A stretch of DNA of 64,000 bases from Epithemia pelagica (lineage: Eukaryota; Bacillariophyta; Bacillariophyceae; Surirellales; Surirellaceae), in assembly GCA_946965045.2 (NCBI GenBank), contig OX337238.1, forward strand, positions 2,294,001-2,358,000. The letters run 5' to 3'. This document shows positions 56,791 through 64,000 of the stretch, piece by piece. Numbering within the stretch: the first letter of the stretch is position 1; each line of letters opens with the position of its first letter. The position numbers were made by a program, and so were the translations under genes. The notes beneath the pieces are model-generated. The model searched no databases. It saw only the letters and a list, made by a program, of their open reading frames with translations, and was not told where the DNA came from.

Positions 56791-57750
56791 CTAAATACTA
56801 GTTGCAAGCTGGTTGAGTGCAACCGCCACTTCAGATTCATCGCCGTCCATAATTTCTGTAGAGTTAGTGCTTTCTCCTGGGTCATTTTCCTTGTCACCTT
56901 CGTTTGTACCAGGTTCATTTTCTTTTTCACCTTCACCAGCGCTAGACAGGTTTTGTCCATATTTGCGCAAGGTTTCTTCAAGAAGCTGTTGCTTGAGTTG
57001 GTAAACTTGGTCCTTGTGAGTCTCACCACACAATGAGATAACGCTCTTCAGCTGTGCCAGACGCCCAATGCTCTCTAACTGTTTATTACGGTGCTCGATA
57101 GCAAGGCGGAGTCTCTTTGCTTCTTCAAGCCGTTCTCGTGTCTCATCAGTCTTTTTGTTCTTGAGCATTTTTGATTTTGCCATGTCTCGACCACCAGGAC
57201 GACTCTTGCTGTTGGGCTTAGGAGTAGATGCCACTTGTTCCGCGTCTGCTGAGGAATCAAAAAAGGAGTCCGTCACGTCGTCATCCTCTCCAGAGTTGGA
57301 CGAAGAGGACTCGGCAACAGCAAATTTAGGGATATCTTTTAATTCGATCCATGCCAGATAGTTGGGCCACTGGCATGCATCAAAGCTCTTGAAAAGGTAG
57401 GAAGGAAGCGAACTTTTTTTGAGGTGAATCGCCACTGCCATGTTTATTTTCTGTTGCTTGTCCACACCACTTAGATTTGCTCCTTCGACCAACCGCAACA
57501 CACTGTTGAACTTCTGGATGTCTGCGAAAACTCTATCACGCAAATGTCCAAAAATGGACGCGGTGGAGCGATAGTGGTAGCATTGTTTGTCGCAACCATG
57601 TGGGGCAAGTGCTGCAATGTTTACTTTTACCTTTTCACGGAATATATCAGCTTTCTGGTCAGCACCAGAAATAGGGTCGGCAGAGGCCCTCTTCCACGCA
57701 AGTGCAGCAATGCGCTTTTCTTCAGGTGACCACACAGACCCACGACCCAT
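56791..57750 (-). CDS. Harbinger second protein: Myb/SANT-like DNA-binding partner
   Basis: 319 aa from the ATG at 57750. The N-terminus (WSPEEKRIAALAWKRAS) opens a Myb/SANT- or trihelix-like fold with a central CDKQCYHYRSTASIF. The middle has a nuclear-type basic segment (KPNSKSRPGGRDMAKSKMLKNKK), followed by a coiled coil (LEEAKRLRLAIEHRNKQLESI) and an acidic tail. The known pairing in Harbinger elements is a Myb-like protein that carries transposase to the nucleus and terminal repeats. Confidence 0.88.
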   Translation of the reverse strand: MGRGSVWSPEEKRIAALAWKRASADPISGADQKADIFREKVKVNIAALAPHGCDKQCYHYRSTASIFGHLRDRVFADIQKFNSVLRLVEGANLSGVDKQQKINMAVAIHLKKSSLPSYLFKSFDACQWPNYLAWIELKDIPKFAVAESSSSNSGEDDDVTDSFFDSSADAEQVASTPKPNSKSRPGGRDMAKSKMLKNKKTDETRERLEEAKRLRLAIEHRNKQLESIGRLAQLKSVISLCGETHKDQVYQLKQQLLEETLRKYGQNLSSAGEGEKENEPGTNEGDKENDPGESTNSTEIMDGDESEVAVALNQLATSI

Positions 57751-58020
57751 GTTTTCTGTTTGATTGTTTTATGAAGGAGGCATAGAAAACACAACCATGA
57801 AACCCAAGAGATGGCATGCGATCGCTACCATGCCATCTCTTCGGCGGGAGAGATTCAAAAACACAACAGAATACACAAACCCACGACCGATGTTTTCTGT
57901 TTGATTGTTTTATGAAGGAGGCATAAAAAACACCAGCATGAAACCCAAGAGATGCCATGCGATCGCTACCATGCCACCTCTTCGGCGGGAGAGATTCAAA
58001 AACACTACAGAACCAAATGA
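57739..58020. repeat. Two tandem 141-bp copies upstream of the Harbinger Myb-like ORF
   Basis: Units begin at 57739 and 57880 (cccacgacc...). Each has a palindrome, in unit 1 agagatggcatg-cgatcgctac-catgccatctct, a perfect 12-bp stem; unit 2 has two mismatches. The ATG complement in unit 1 (cat, 57748-57750) is changed to gat in unit 2, so only unit 1 provides the start codon. Confidence 0.9.
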
Positions 58021-58247
58021 AGGGGACGCTGTTGGCATCATGCGTTGATTTATTTATGCCTACGGTTACCGCTATCCGCTATTTTTCCTGCTATTGGGGG
58101 CCCCAAATAGCGGCAAAAATAGCGGATAGGGGAGCTGTTTAGCGGTTAGAGGACGTGGTGGAGTTCAATAGCGGTATTTGGACCATTAGCGGCCCCGGGT
58201 GGAGATAGCCTTAGTGTTGTTTTTCAGTCTACCGATGACGTGTTGTC

Positions 58248-58272
58248 TTCATTTTGCATTTTGCATTTTGCA
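58248..58272. repeat. Short heptamer tandem repeat (ttgcatt)n
   Basis: Three to four copies of the unit attttgc just upstream of the dehydrogenase start codon and beside the transposon's right end. Confidence 0.7.
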
Positions 58273-58296
58273 TATTAGGAGTACTTGCGAGTGACC

Positions 58297-59472
58297 ATGA
58301 CGAAGAAGCACGTAATTGTCGGTGGTTTGGGCAATTTGGGTCGTCATTTGCAACGCACATTGCTCGAACAAGGCAAGTCGGTGACAGTCATTGACCGACC
58401 TCTTCAGCAAGAACCGCCGTTGGAACATTCGTCCGTCACCTATGTCCCGTTTGTCTTGGGCGAAGGCGACGTTCGGAATTTGCAAAGCAAGGCGGAAGCC
58501 CTCCAATCGGCCTTGCAGGGTGCCGATACAGTCTATTCGATCGTAACACCGGATGTCGCACGAGGGACACGGTCCGAATTTCAACGAGTCAATCGATGGG
58601 GCGTTCAGGAACTCATTCATGCCTGTCATGTGGCGCAGGTACCGAAATTGGTCTATGGATCCAGCATTGCCGTCATGAATCATTTTGAACCACACCACAA
58701 TGCCAATGAAACACACCCCTTGCCTGCCATGGATTCGTATGTGTCCTACTATGATCTCACGAAACGATTGGGTGAAGATGCCGTCCTGAAAGCCCACAAT
58801 ACGACATCTTCTCGACCGTCGGCATCGACACCCGTCTTGTTGAAAACGTGTGCCTTGCGTTTTGGAGGCATTTTAGCAGGACCACGGGACTATTATTTTC
58901 GTGACATGTTCCCCTCCTATCGCAAATCAGGTGTCGTTCATACCAATGCCATTTATCCATCCCTGGATGTCATTTCGGCGGTCGATTGTAGTCGGGCGTT
59001 GGCGGCAGCCTCGGAACAATTGGAAGAAGAAGAGGCCATGGACCCGTATGAATCGACCCTGTTATTGTCTGGAAAGGCTGTGTTTTGCACCAAGGACAAG
59101 TCGCAAATTGCTCCCACAACCACACAAGTGATGGAATATGCGGTGGAACGGATCAATACCATCAACAACAACAGCAACGACAGCACCTGCAAGGTCCAGT
59201 ACATTCCGCCGGCCGTATACCAACTTATTCGGGGTGGGTTTTGGGCCTATCATTATGGTGTACAGCAATGGACGACCAAGGCGGACGACTTGCCGGGCAT
59301 TCCCATGTACCGGTATATGCAAATCCCCTTGGTCGAACAAACCTTTGACAATGCTCTGGCCCTTGAAGCATTGAAAGGATGGACTCCTCAGCTCTCCTGG
59401 CAAGATGCCATTGATCAAATTGTACAAGAAGAGCAAGAGCAATACCAGGCGTCCATCAAAGTGCAAGTATAG
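58297..59472 (+). CDS. Extended short-chain dehydrogenase / NAD(P)-dependent epimerase family
   Basis: 391 aa from the ATG at 58297. An N-terminal Rossmann fold with VIVGGLGNLGRHL (residues 6-18) is followed by an acidic residue after beta2 (VIDRP). The active-site YYDLTK (about 150-155) supplies Tyr and Lys of YxxxK, with SSIAV preceding it as the Ser site. TCALRFGGILAGPRD resembles the 3-beta-hydroxysteroid dehydrogenase / sterol-4-alpha-carboxylate 3-dehydrogenase branch, so a sterol-type substrate is possible, but a sugar epimerase cannot be excluded. It starts 84 bases beyond the transposon, whose insertion may have displaced its promoter. Confidence 0.85.
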   Translation: MTKKHVIVGGLGNLGRHLQRTLLEQGKSVTVIDRPLQQEPPLEHSSVTYVPFVLGEGDVRNLQSKAEALQSALQGADTVYSIVTPDVARGTRSEFQRVNRWGVQELIHACHVAQVPKLVYGSSIAVMNHFEPHHNANETHPLPAMDSYVSYYDLTKRLGEDAVLKAHNTTSSRPSASTPVLLKTCALRFGGILAGPRDYYFRDMFPSYRKSGVVHTNAIYPSLDVISAVDCSRALAAASEQLEEEEAMDPYESTLLLSGKAVFCTKDKSQIAPTTTQVMEYAVERINTINNNSNDSTCKVQYIPPAVYQLIRGGFWAYHYGVQQWTTKADDLPGIPMYRYMQIPLVEQTFDNALALEALKGWTPQLSWQDAIDQIVQEEQEQYQASIKVQV

Positions 59473-59963
59473 ATATACAAGGTTACATATTAAAGACACT
59501 ACGAAAGGATGCCGAGAAATGCACCTTGTCCAATAAATAGCTAGACTTGCGAACGCAAGATGGTGTACTAAAGGCGAAAGAGTGTTACCTTTATGAAGAG
59601 GCACAAAGATCGAGAAAGGAACTATACTCTGGTGGCAAGGTAGGGGCCAAGCCGAACTGGAGCTACTCCTACCTCCTACTCCTAGCTAGAGACGAGTACT
59701 ACGGTAGGTAGCTGTGTGGTGGGATGTGGGATGACCGACGATGGAGATTGTCAGTAACGATGTCGGTGAAAGATGGCATTTTTATTTGCTGACAAATTGA
59801 CGCGATCTTTCTCCCAAAGATTTCGCATCTGCAGCTTTCATTTTTTCGACTTTTTCTCTTTTTTCAACTCTTCGGTTTGCCGCTGTGAGTTCTGCTACAG
59901 GCCGTTCGTCTTCGGCTTCTTGTTCGAATCAATCACTCGTATTGCTCATTACACTCCCTGAAC
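59473..59963. other. Gap between two plus-strand genes
   Basis: About 490 bases with a T/C-rich stretch just before the next gene (ttttttcgactttttctcttttttc). It presumably carries the promoter of the Cys-rich gene. Confidence 0.35.
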
Positions 59964-60644
59964 ATGAGGTTTCTTCCGTGTTGTCGAACTTATTTATTGT
60001 TGGTTCTGTTGACAATCTGCTTCTTATTGCCTGGCCATTTTGTGGAGGGCACCTGCATTGTGATGCGATACGGTCGACGTGTGTCATTGCAGAAACCACC
60101 GCACGGTGTCAAATACGTTGGAATCACGGGTACACTCAATTGCCTGACACCCAAATCCTGTGAAGGATGGACCATTTCGGGATGTGCCAACGTGTATTGC
60201 AAGGGTGCCGAATCCTGTCAAAATACCAAATTCAAATTCAATCTTCAAGTCTTTTGCTGGGCCAACAATTCCTGCAAGGGAGCCGACTTTAAACAATCCC
60301 ATGCGGTCGAATGTGGATCTGGCAATAACGAAAAGGATGCGTGTCTCAATTCGGTCGTCCGCGTTGATTCCGGTCTCTTGTGTTTTGGAGCTGGATCGTG
60401 TGCCATTACTTCCGGCACCATGAATGTACATCTCATTGGTTGGGGCGATGAACGAGTCCGGTGTGACAGTGGCAAAAGTAGTGGAGGAAGGAAAGCTTGT
60501 GAGAACATGTTTGTGCACGTCAATGATAAGAGTCGAGCCTGTTTTAATCACAATGGCAATCCCAGTGATGAATCTCCCTGTGCTGTGGTGTGTGCCACTC
60601 CCGACTCGTGTGATGAGGAAACCATTGTGTTTGATGTCTCTTGA
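59964..60644 (+). CDS. Secreted cysteine-rich protein (paralogue of 27097-27894)
   Basis: 226 aa with a strong signal peptide (LLLVLLTICFLLPGHFVEG then TC). The Cys framework matches the other copy: NCLTPKSCEGWTISGC, YCKGAESCQNTKFKFN, VFCWANNSCKGADF, ECGSGN, LCFGAGSCAI, ACENMFVHVND and SPCAVVCATPDSCDEETIVFDVS. It ends at the last shared strand, unlike its longer paralogue. A secreted or frustule-associated disulfide-rich protein is likely; no enzyme motif is visible. Confidence 0.8.
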   Translation: MRFLPCCRTYLLLVLLTICFLLPGHFVEGTCIVMRYGRRVSLQKPPHGVKYVGITGTLNCLTPKSCEGWTISGCANVYCKGAESCQNTKFKFNLQVFCWANNSCKGADFKQSHAVECGSGNNEKDACLNSVVRVDSGLLCFGAGSCAITSGTMNVHLIGWGDERVRCDSGKSSGGRKACENMFVHVNDKSRACFNHNGNPSDESPCAVVCATPDSCDEETIVFDVS

Positions 60645-61424
60645 ATGGCGCAAAACTGTTCTATACCAGCGTTTGTTCAGGATGAGGATAATGTCTTTAG
60701 GGAGGATTCAACAAAAGAAAGGAACAGACAACTGTGTGACTGAAATGAGCTGCGCTTAAAGATGGATAAACCGTCATTGTCAAAGAAGGGACAAGAGATC
60801 ACAAGACTGTCCAATGGTTATAACACACCAAGGCAAAAGAACAGACGCACCAAAGATCTACCATTGCCAGATCAATGCTCCAGGATGTGACGCGGCTTGG
60901 TCCACCAACTTGTTTTAAAATATGAAGAACGTTTGACTACGCCATTAATACTATAGAAGACAATATAGAGTTACACCTTGTCAAAAAAACCTCTTTGGCA
61001 TGACAGTGGGAGAACAGGACGAATGAAAATGTCGCTACAAAACGGATACAACATGCAACAATGCAGTGCTTCATGGTTACCCTTATTCGGTGTGGATCAT
61101 GTACATTCCATATACAACGAGCCCATGACAGCTGCAACAGAGGAACGACAGTATGAAAATCATGCACGGAAACTTCCATCCCCTGGCGATGATCGAATGG
61201 CCCGAGGATATGAAGTGGTGACCCTTTCTTCCAAGGAATCGTTGTCGACGAGTGACTTGCACAGAATTTCCTCTCGGTGGCAGGATCATCGTAAAACCCA
61301 AAAGTGTGACATTGTGGAGTGGGCGTACAGTTCCAACCGACGTTTCTCGCACGTATAGGGTTTTGTGTCACGCAGCAAAAGGACAGTACACTCATGGTCC
61401 TATACCACAACCAAAATGGCACCA
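60645..61424. other. Convergent gap with a weak ORF
   Basis: A plus-strand frame from the ATG at 61023 to 61358 (111 codons; VTLSSKESLSTSDLHRISSR) has fairly natural composition, but also overlaps an open frame on the other strand. It is not supported enough to call as a gene. Confidence 0.3.
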
Positions 61425-63068
61425 TCACGACCGTTCAAAATCGTCATCGGGTGGATTCACATACAAGTCATCATCCACATTGGGTGGGTGGTCATCATTC
61501 AATTCCTGCAATGGGACAAACTCGGAAATCCACTCATGGTGGCCAGTGAAAAGGTCATTGAGGAATTGCCAGTAGCGTCCCATGTGATGAGAGGAGAGGG
61601 CCCCGGGAACCCACAAATAGGGACGTTCGTTCCATCCAAAGGGAATGGGAGCATACTTGAGAGACTTGTCTCCATAATGATGATAATAGGCTCGTACCTT
61701 GCCCGTAAAGTTGGATTCCGTGGTAGTATCCTCCACCACATTTCGTAAGCTCCTCTTCGGCATGCTGGTGTTCGTGGTTGTGGGTGGCGGATCGGGCACT
61801 CCGGAACATTGAATGGTATGTCCGACATGATAAAAGAGTTCCGGTAATCGGGGGACCAAATCCCATCCCAAGACGACACGCCAAATGGCCAAGGACGAAG
61901 TAGATAGGCCTGTCGAGTCGTGCAGATAGGTACGCCAGGCCCGATTTCCCACACAGGGACAGCCAAAATTCAAACTAGTCACAGTGGGAGTAGTGGATGA
62001 TTGCGGAATGTCCTTCGAAGGCTGCAAAGAATTGCTGCGAGGGGAGGATGCCTGGTCATCATAATACGAGGCCAACCCGACGGCTGTCAAGACGGAGGCT
62101 GCGCCACCCAAGGAATGACCTGTTGTGTAAATCTTGAGCTCGTTTGCATCTGTTTGGAGGAATGGATGGGAGAGTCGTTTTGTATGCTGTTGTTGTTGTT
62201 GACGACGGAAGTCGTGACGAATGGCTTGGACACGAGACAAAATTTGATCCATCAAGCCATGGTCAAAGACGGCATGATTGAATCCGGAATGGACTTTGGC
62301 TCGCTTGTACGACGAGTCTGTGGCATTGCGATGTTTGTTGATTTGCTCTCCATCCCATTTGGAGGACACGAAAGAAGAGGATGGTTTGGGCAGCGTCCAG
62401 TCATGACCATCCCCATAGGACGCTTTCCAAATATTGGCATCGAGCAAGGCCGTTTGCAAATTGTCAGTTCCAGCGAAAACGACCGTCACATACTCATGTT
62501 GGTAGGACGAGACAATCATGAGTTGAATACCGAGACCGTGACGATCGTGATAATACCAATGGCACTGCAAATCGGCTGGTAGGGTGACATTGACATCCAA
62601 ATCAAGGTGAGAGATGGGAAACAAACTCCGCCTTTTTAAAGGGTTGCTACGATTGTGGCGGCGGCGATTGTTGATGAGATCGCAAACGGCCGTGTCGTTG
62701 GGTTCGGGTTTAAAGGAATAAATGAACAAGGATAAGGCTGCCATATCCATGGTTTCGTTCAAGGTCGGAAAGTCGTTGCCAATGTGTTGTACCCTCTTTT
62801 GGTCCGACTGCCTGGTCGTGCTGGTTTCCAAAAGGGGACTTGGTACTTTCTCGGTGGTTTGAGCCGTCACCAGGAACGATTCCCCCAAGATCCTCCTGAA
62901 CGATAAAGGACTCGTTGTCACTGTCATCACCAGGATGGACATTACGGCGCAAAAGAATCCGCCCACCATGACAATCAGAAAGGGTCCGAATCGTTGTGAC
63001 AACAGAGGACGAGTGCATTCGTACTCCTGGTTCAGGTCACCAGTCAGGGATTGTTGATGTCGTGCCAT
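61425..63068 (-). CDS. Membrane-anchored class 3 (alpha/beta hydrolase) lipase
   Basis: 547 aa from the ATG at 63068. One N-terminal membrane helix (FLIVMVGGFFCAVMSILVM, about 29-47) suggests a type II protein whose catalytic part faces a lumen or the outside; several N-glycosylation sequons support this. The lipase-3 fold is shown by VVFAGTDN (oxyanion strand), KVHSGFNHAV, the nucleophile elbow TGHSLGGAAS (about 316), NFGCPCVGNRAW, the catalytic Asp in WDLVPRLP and a likely His in SSHHMGRYW. Substrate: probably acylglycerols or galactolipids; the family cannot be narrowed further from sequence alone. Confidence 0.9.
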   Translation of the reverse strand: MARHQQSLTGDLNQEYECTRPLLSQRFGPFLIVMVGGFFCAVMSILVMTVTTSPLSFRRILGESFLVTAQTTEKVPSPLLETSTTRQSDQKRVQHIGNDFPTLNETMDMAALSLFIYSFKPEPNDTAVCDLINNRRRHNRSNPLKRRSLFPISHLDLDVNVTLPADLQCHWYYHDRHGLGIQLMIVSSYQHEYVTVVFAGTDNLQTALLDANIWKASYGDGHDWTLPKPSSSFVSSKWDGEQINKHRNATDSSYKRAKVHSGFNHAVFDHGLMDQILSRVQAIRHDFRRQQQQQHTKRLSHPFLQTDANELKIYTTGHSLGGAASVLTAVGLASYYDDQASSPRSNSLQPSKDIPQSSTTPTVTSLNFGCPCVGNRAWRTYLHDSTGLSTSSLAIWRVVLGWDLVPRLPELFYHVGHTIQCSGVPDPPPTTTNTSMPKRSLRNVVEDTTTESNFTGKVRAYYHHYGDKSLKYAPIPFGWNERPYLWVPGALSSHHMGRYWQFLNDLFTGHHEWISEFVPLQELNDDHPPNVDDDLYVNPPDDDFERS

Positions 63069-64000
63069 GATCAAGAGTAAATAAACAGAAAACCCCGAGT
63101 CGTCGTGATTGTGAAAGCAGCCCTTTATCCTGTGACTGTCTCGAGACCAGAAAAGAAGAAATGGAATGTGGCAACAACAATACCTCGATACTCCTGCTTC
63201 TATTACCGCTCACACGCTACTTTGGTAGTGATTGCAATCTGATTCCGTCTGGCACCTTTTGTCAACATTTACTGCAACTGTATAGAGCCATGACACTGTG
63301 TTGTAGAGACAGCCGCCATTCTTGAGAGGCCAAGAAGAACATGTGACCACGACACAGCGTTGATGTTCTCGGGTCGTCCACTTCCGTTTGGTGGTGTACC
63401 TCCAAGCGCGTTGAGAATCGTCCATGCCCCCTTTTGTTAACTCATGAAGCTATCCGGGCTGGGGCGTACTTGGGCAGCCTCCGAAAAGCGATCTTCGTGC
63501 GACTTGATATGCTCTCAGACATTTTTGACAGACGTCAGATTCTTCAGGATGCGAGAATTGAACATGGCACATCATATCTGGCAAGAAGACGATAAAGAGA
63601 ACAGCGCCGAGGAATACACTCAACAGAGATAGACAACGACGACCGGTTCCTCCCTTTTTATGCCGAGCGACGAGCGACAAGCCATTCTTCGACACGAGTC
63701 CTAGTCTTGAATGTAGTATCCCTATGCGGTTGTGTTCGGACGGGGCATGAAACTTCCAGAGGCGCATTGTCCACAACGAGACGCTTGAATTCTCTCCTCG
63801 AGGTCCAACTCTCTCTCGAGTTTTGAGAAGAAGCTCAACACTAGGTATTCATTTTGCCACAACCCCTAAGCGCTGCATTTATCATGGCAACAATCCAAGA
63901 AGAAGCAGCACACTGGTCGGGTCCTGCCTTTCGTGGCTGTGCCTTTTACACGTAGCTGCGTGTCATGCAGATTATAAATCTGAAGCGGTTATTGAATAAT
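63069..64000. other. Window end, no firm gene
   Basis: About 930 bases. A minus frame at 63776-63450 encodes a hydrophobic helix then four Cys (LLSVFLGAVLFIVFLPDMMCH), but nothing supports it as a gene. Confidence 0.35.

Larger units (their letters stand above)
55200..58210. mobile_element. Complete PIF/Harbinger DNA transposon
   Basis: 3,011 bp bounded by terminal inverted repeats ggctatctccacccg (55200-55214) and cgggtggagatagcc (58196-58210), flanked by a TTA target duplication (55197-55199 and 58211-58213), as expected for PIF/Harbinger. Both element genes are intact and convergent. Subterminal regions are dense in agcgg/ccgct and ccgctat/atagcgg words (55210-55335; 58065-58195), probably transposase-binding sites. 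Intact ends and genes suggest recent activity. Confidence 0.95.

Noticed and set aside
57739-58020. CRISPR-like array
   Set aside because: Only two long direct repeats without spacers, inside a eukaryotic transposon.
60937-61428. 163-codon minus-strand frame downstream of the lipase
   Set aside because: Begins at the lipase end, competes with an open plus frame, and shows no motif.

Overview
The window is nuclear DNA of a eukaryotic microalga, most likely a pennate diatom (for example a Seminavis-like species). This is inferred from short GT-AG introns (63-136 nt in most cases, a few of 200-250 nt), from intron-spanning genes of ordinary eukaryotic machinery (eIF3i, TRM61, a DHHC acyltransferase, a p115/Uso1 golgin, RING-H2 and VRK-like proteins), and from protein types that are typical of diatoms: a GPYDVLCGRD-type domain (DUF6824-like), a V-F-x-V/R-x-DYS/AxW-type domain, and secreted Cys-rich proteins. 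No rRNA, tRNA, CRISPR array or bacterial operon signal was recognised.

Layout. 0.3-3.2 kb: a small diatom-type nuclear-looking protein (+) and a DHHC palmitoyltransferase (-). 3.6-7.8 kb: a decayed accessory region. It holds a partial copy of the promoter and 5' end of the downstream golgin gene, interrupted by a 571-nt insertion, and a broken Crinkler-like nuclease/kinase gene (-). 8.2-19.6 kb: a giant four-exon p115/Uso1-like golgin (about 3,736 aa) with six near-identical 276-bp internal repeats. 19.9-26.7 kb: a four-exon gene fusing two superfamily-1 helicases, UPF1-like then TRANK1/UvrD-like. 27.1-27.9 kb: a secreted Cys-rich protein (-). 28.7-38.1 kb: a 9.3-kb intronless frame (-) encoding GTPase, J domain, SecA-like ATPase and two vWA domains, broken by one in-frame TAA. 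38.4-39.8 kb: an element with long inverted ends and no gene.

40.0-54.8 kb: ordinary gene-dense sequence. It contains a VRK/CK1-like kinase and eIF3i sharing a 215-bp divergent promoter, TRM61, a PH-like diatom protein, a polytopic membrane protein, a DUF6824-like protein, an orphan first exon of an amino-acid permease, and a membrane-anchored RING-H2 protein. 55.2-58.2 kb: a complete PIF/Harbinger DNA transposon with terminal inverted repeats, a TTA target duplication and both element genes intact. 58.3-63.1 kb: an extended-SDR epimerase/dehydrogenase, a paralogue of the Cys-rich secreted protein, and a membrane-anchored class 3 lipase.

The most unusual content is the GTPase-J-SecA-vWA protein and the tandem-helicase protein that lies 2 kb from it. 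Neither looks like a standard housekeeping gene. Both are large multidomain NTPases of the sort found in eukaryotic stress or conflict systems, but a functional link between them is only a suggestion. All exon junctions were read by eye from splice signals and frame; none is supported by transcript data.
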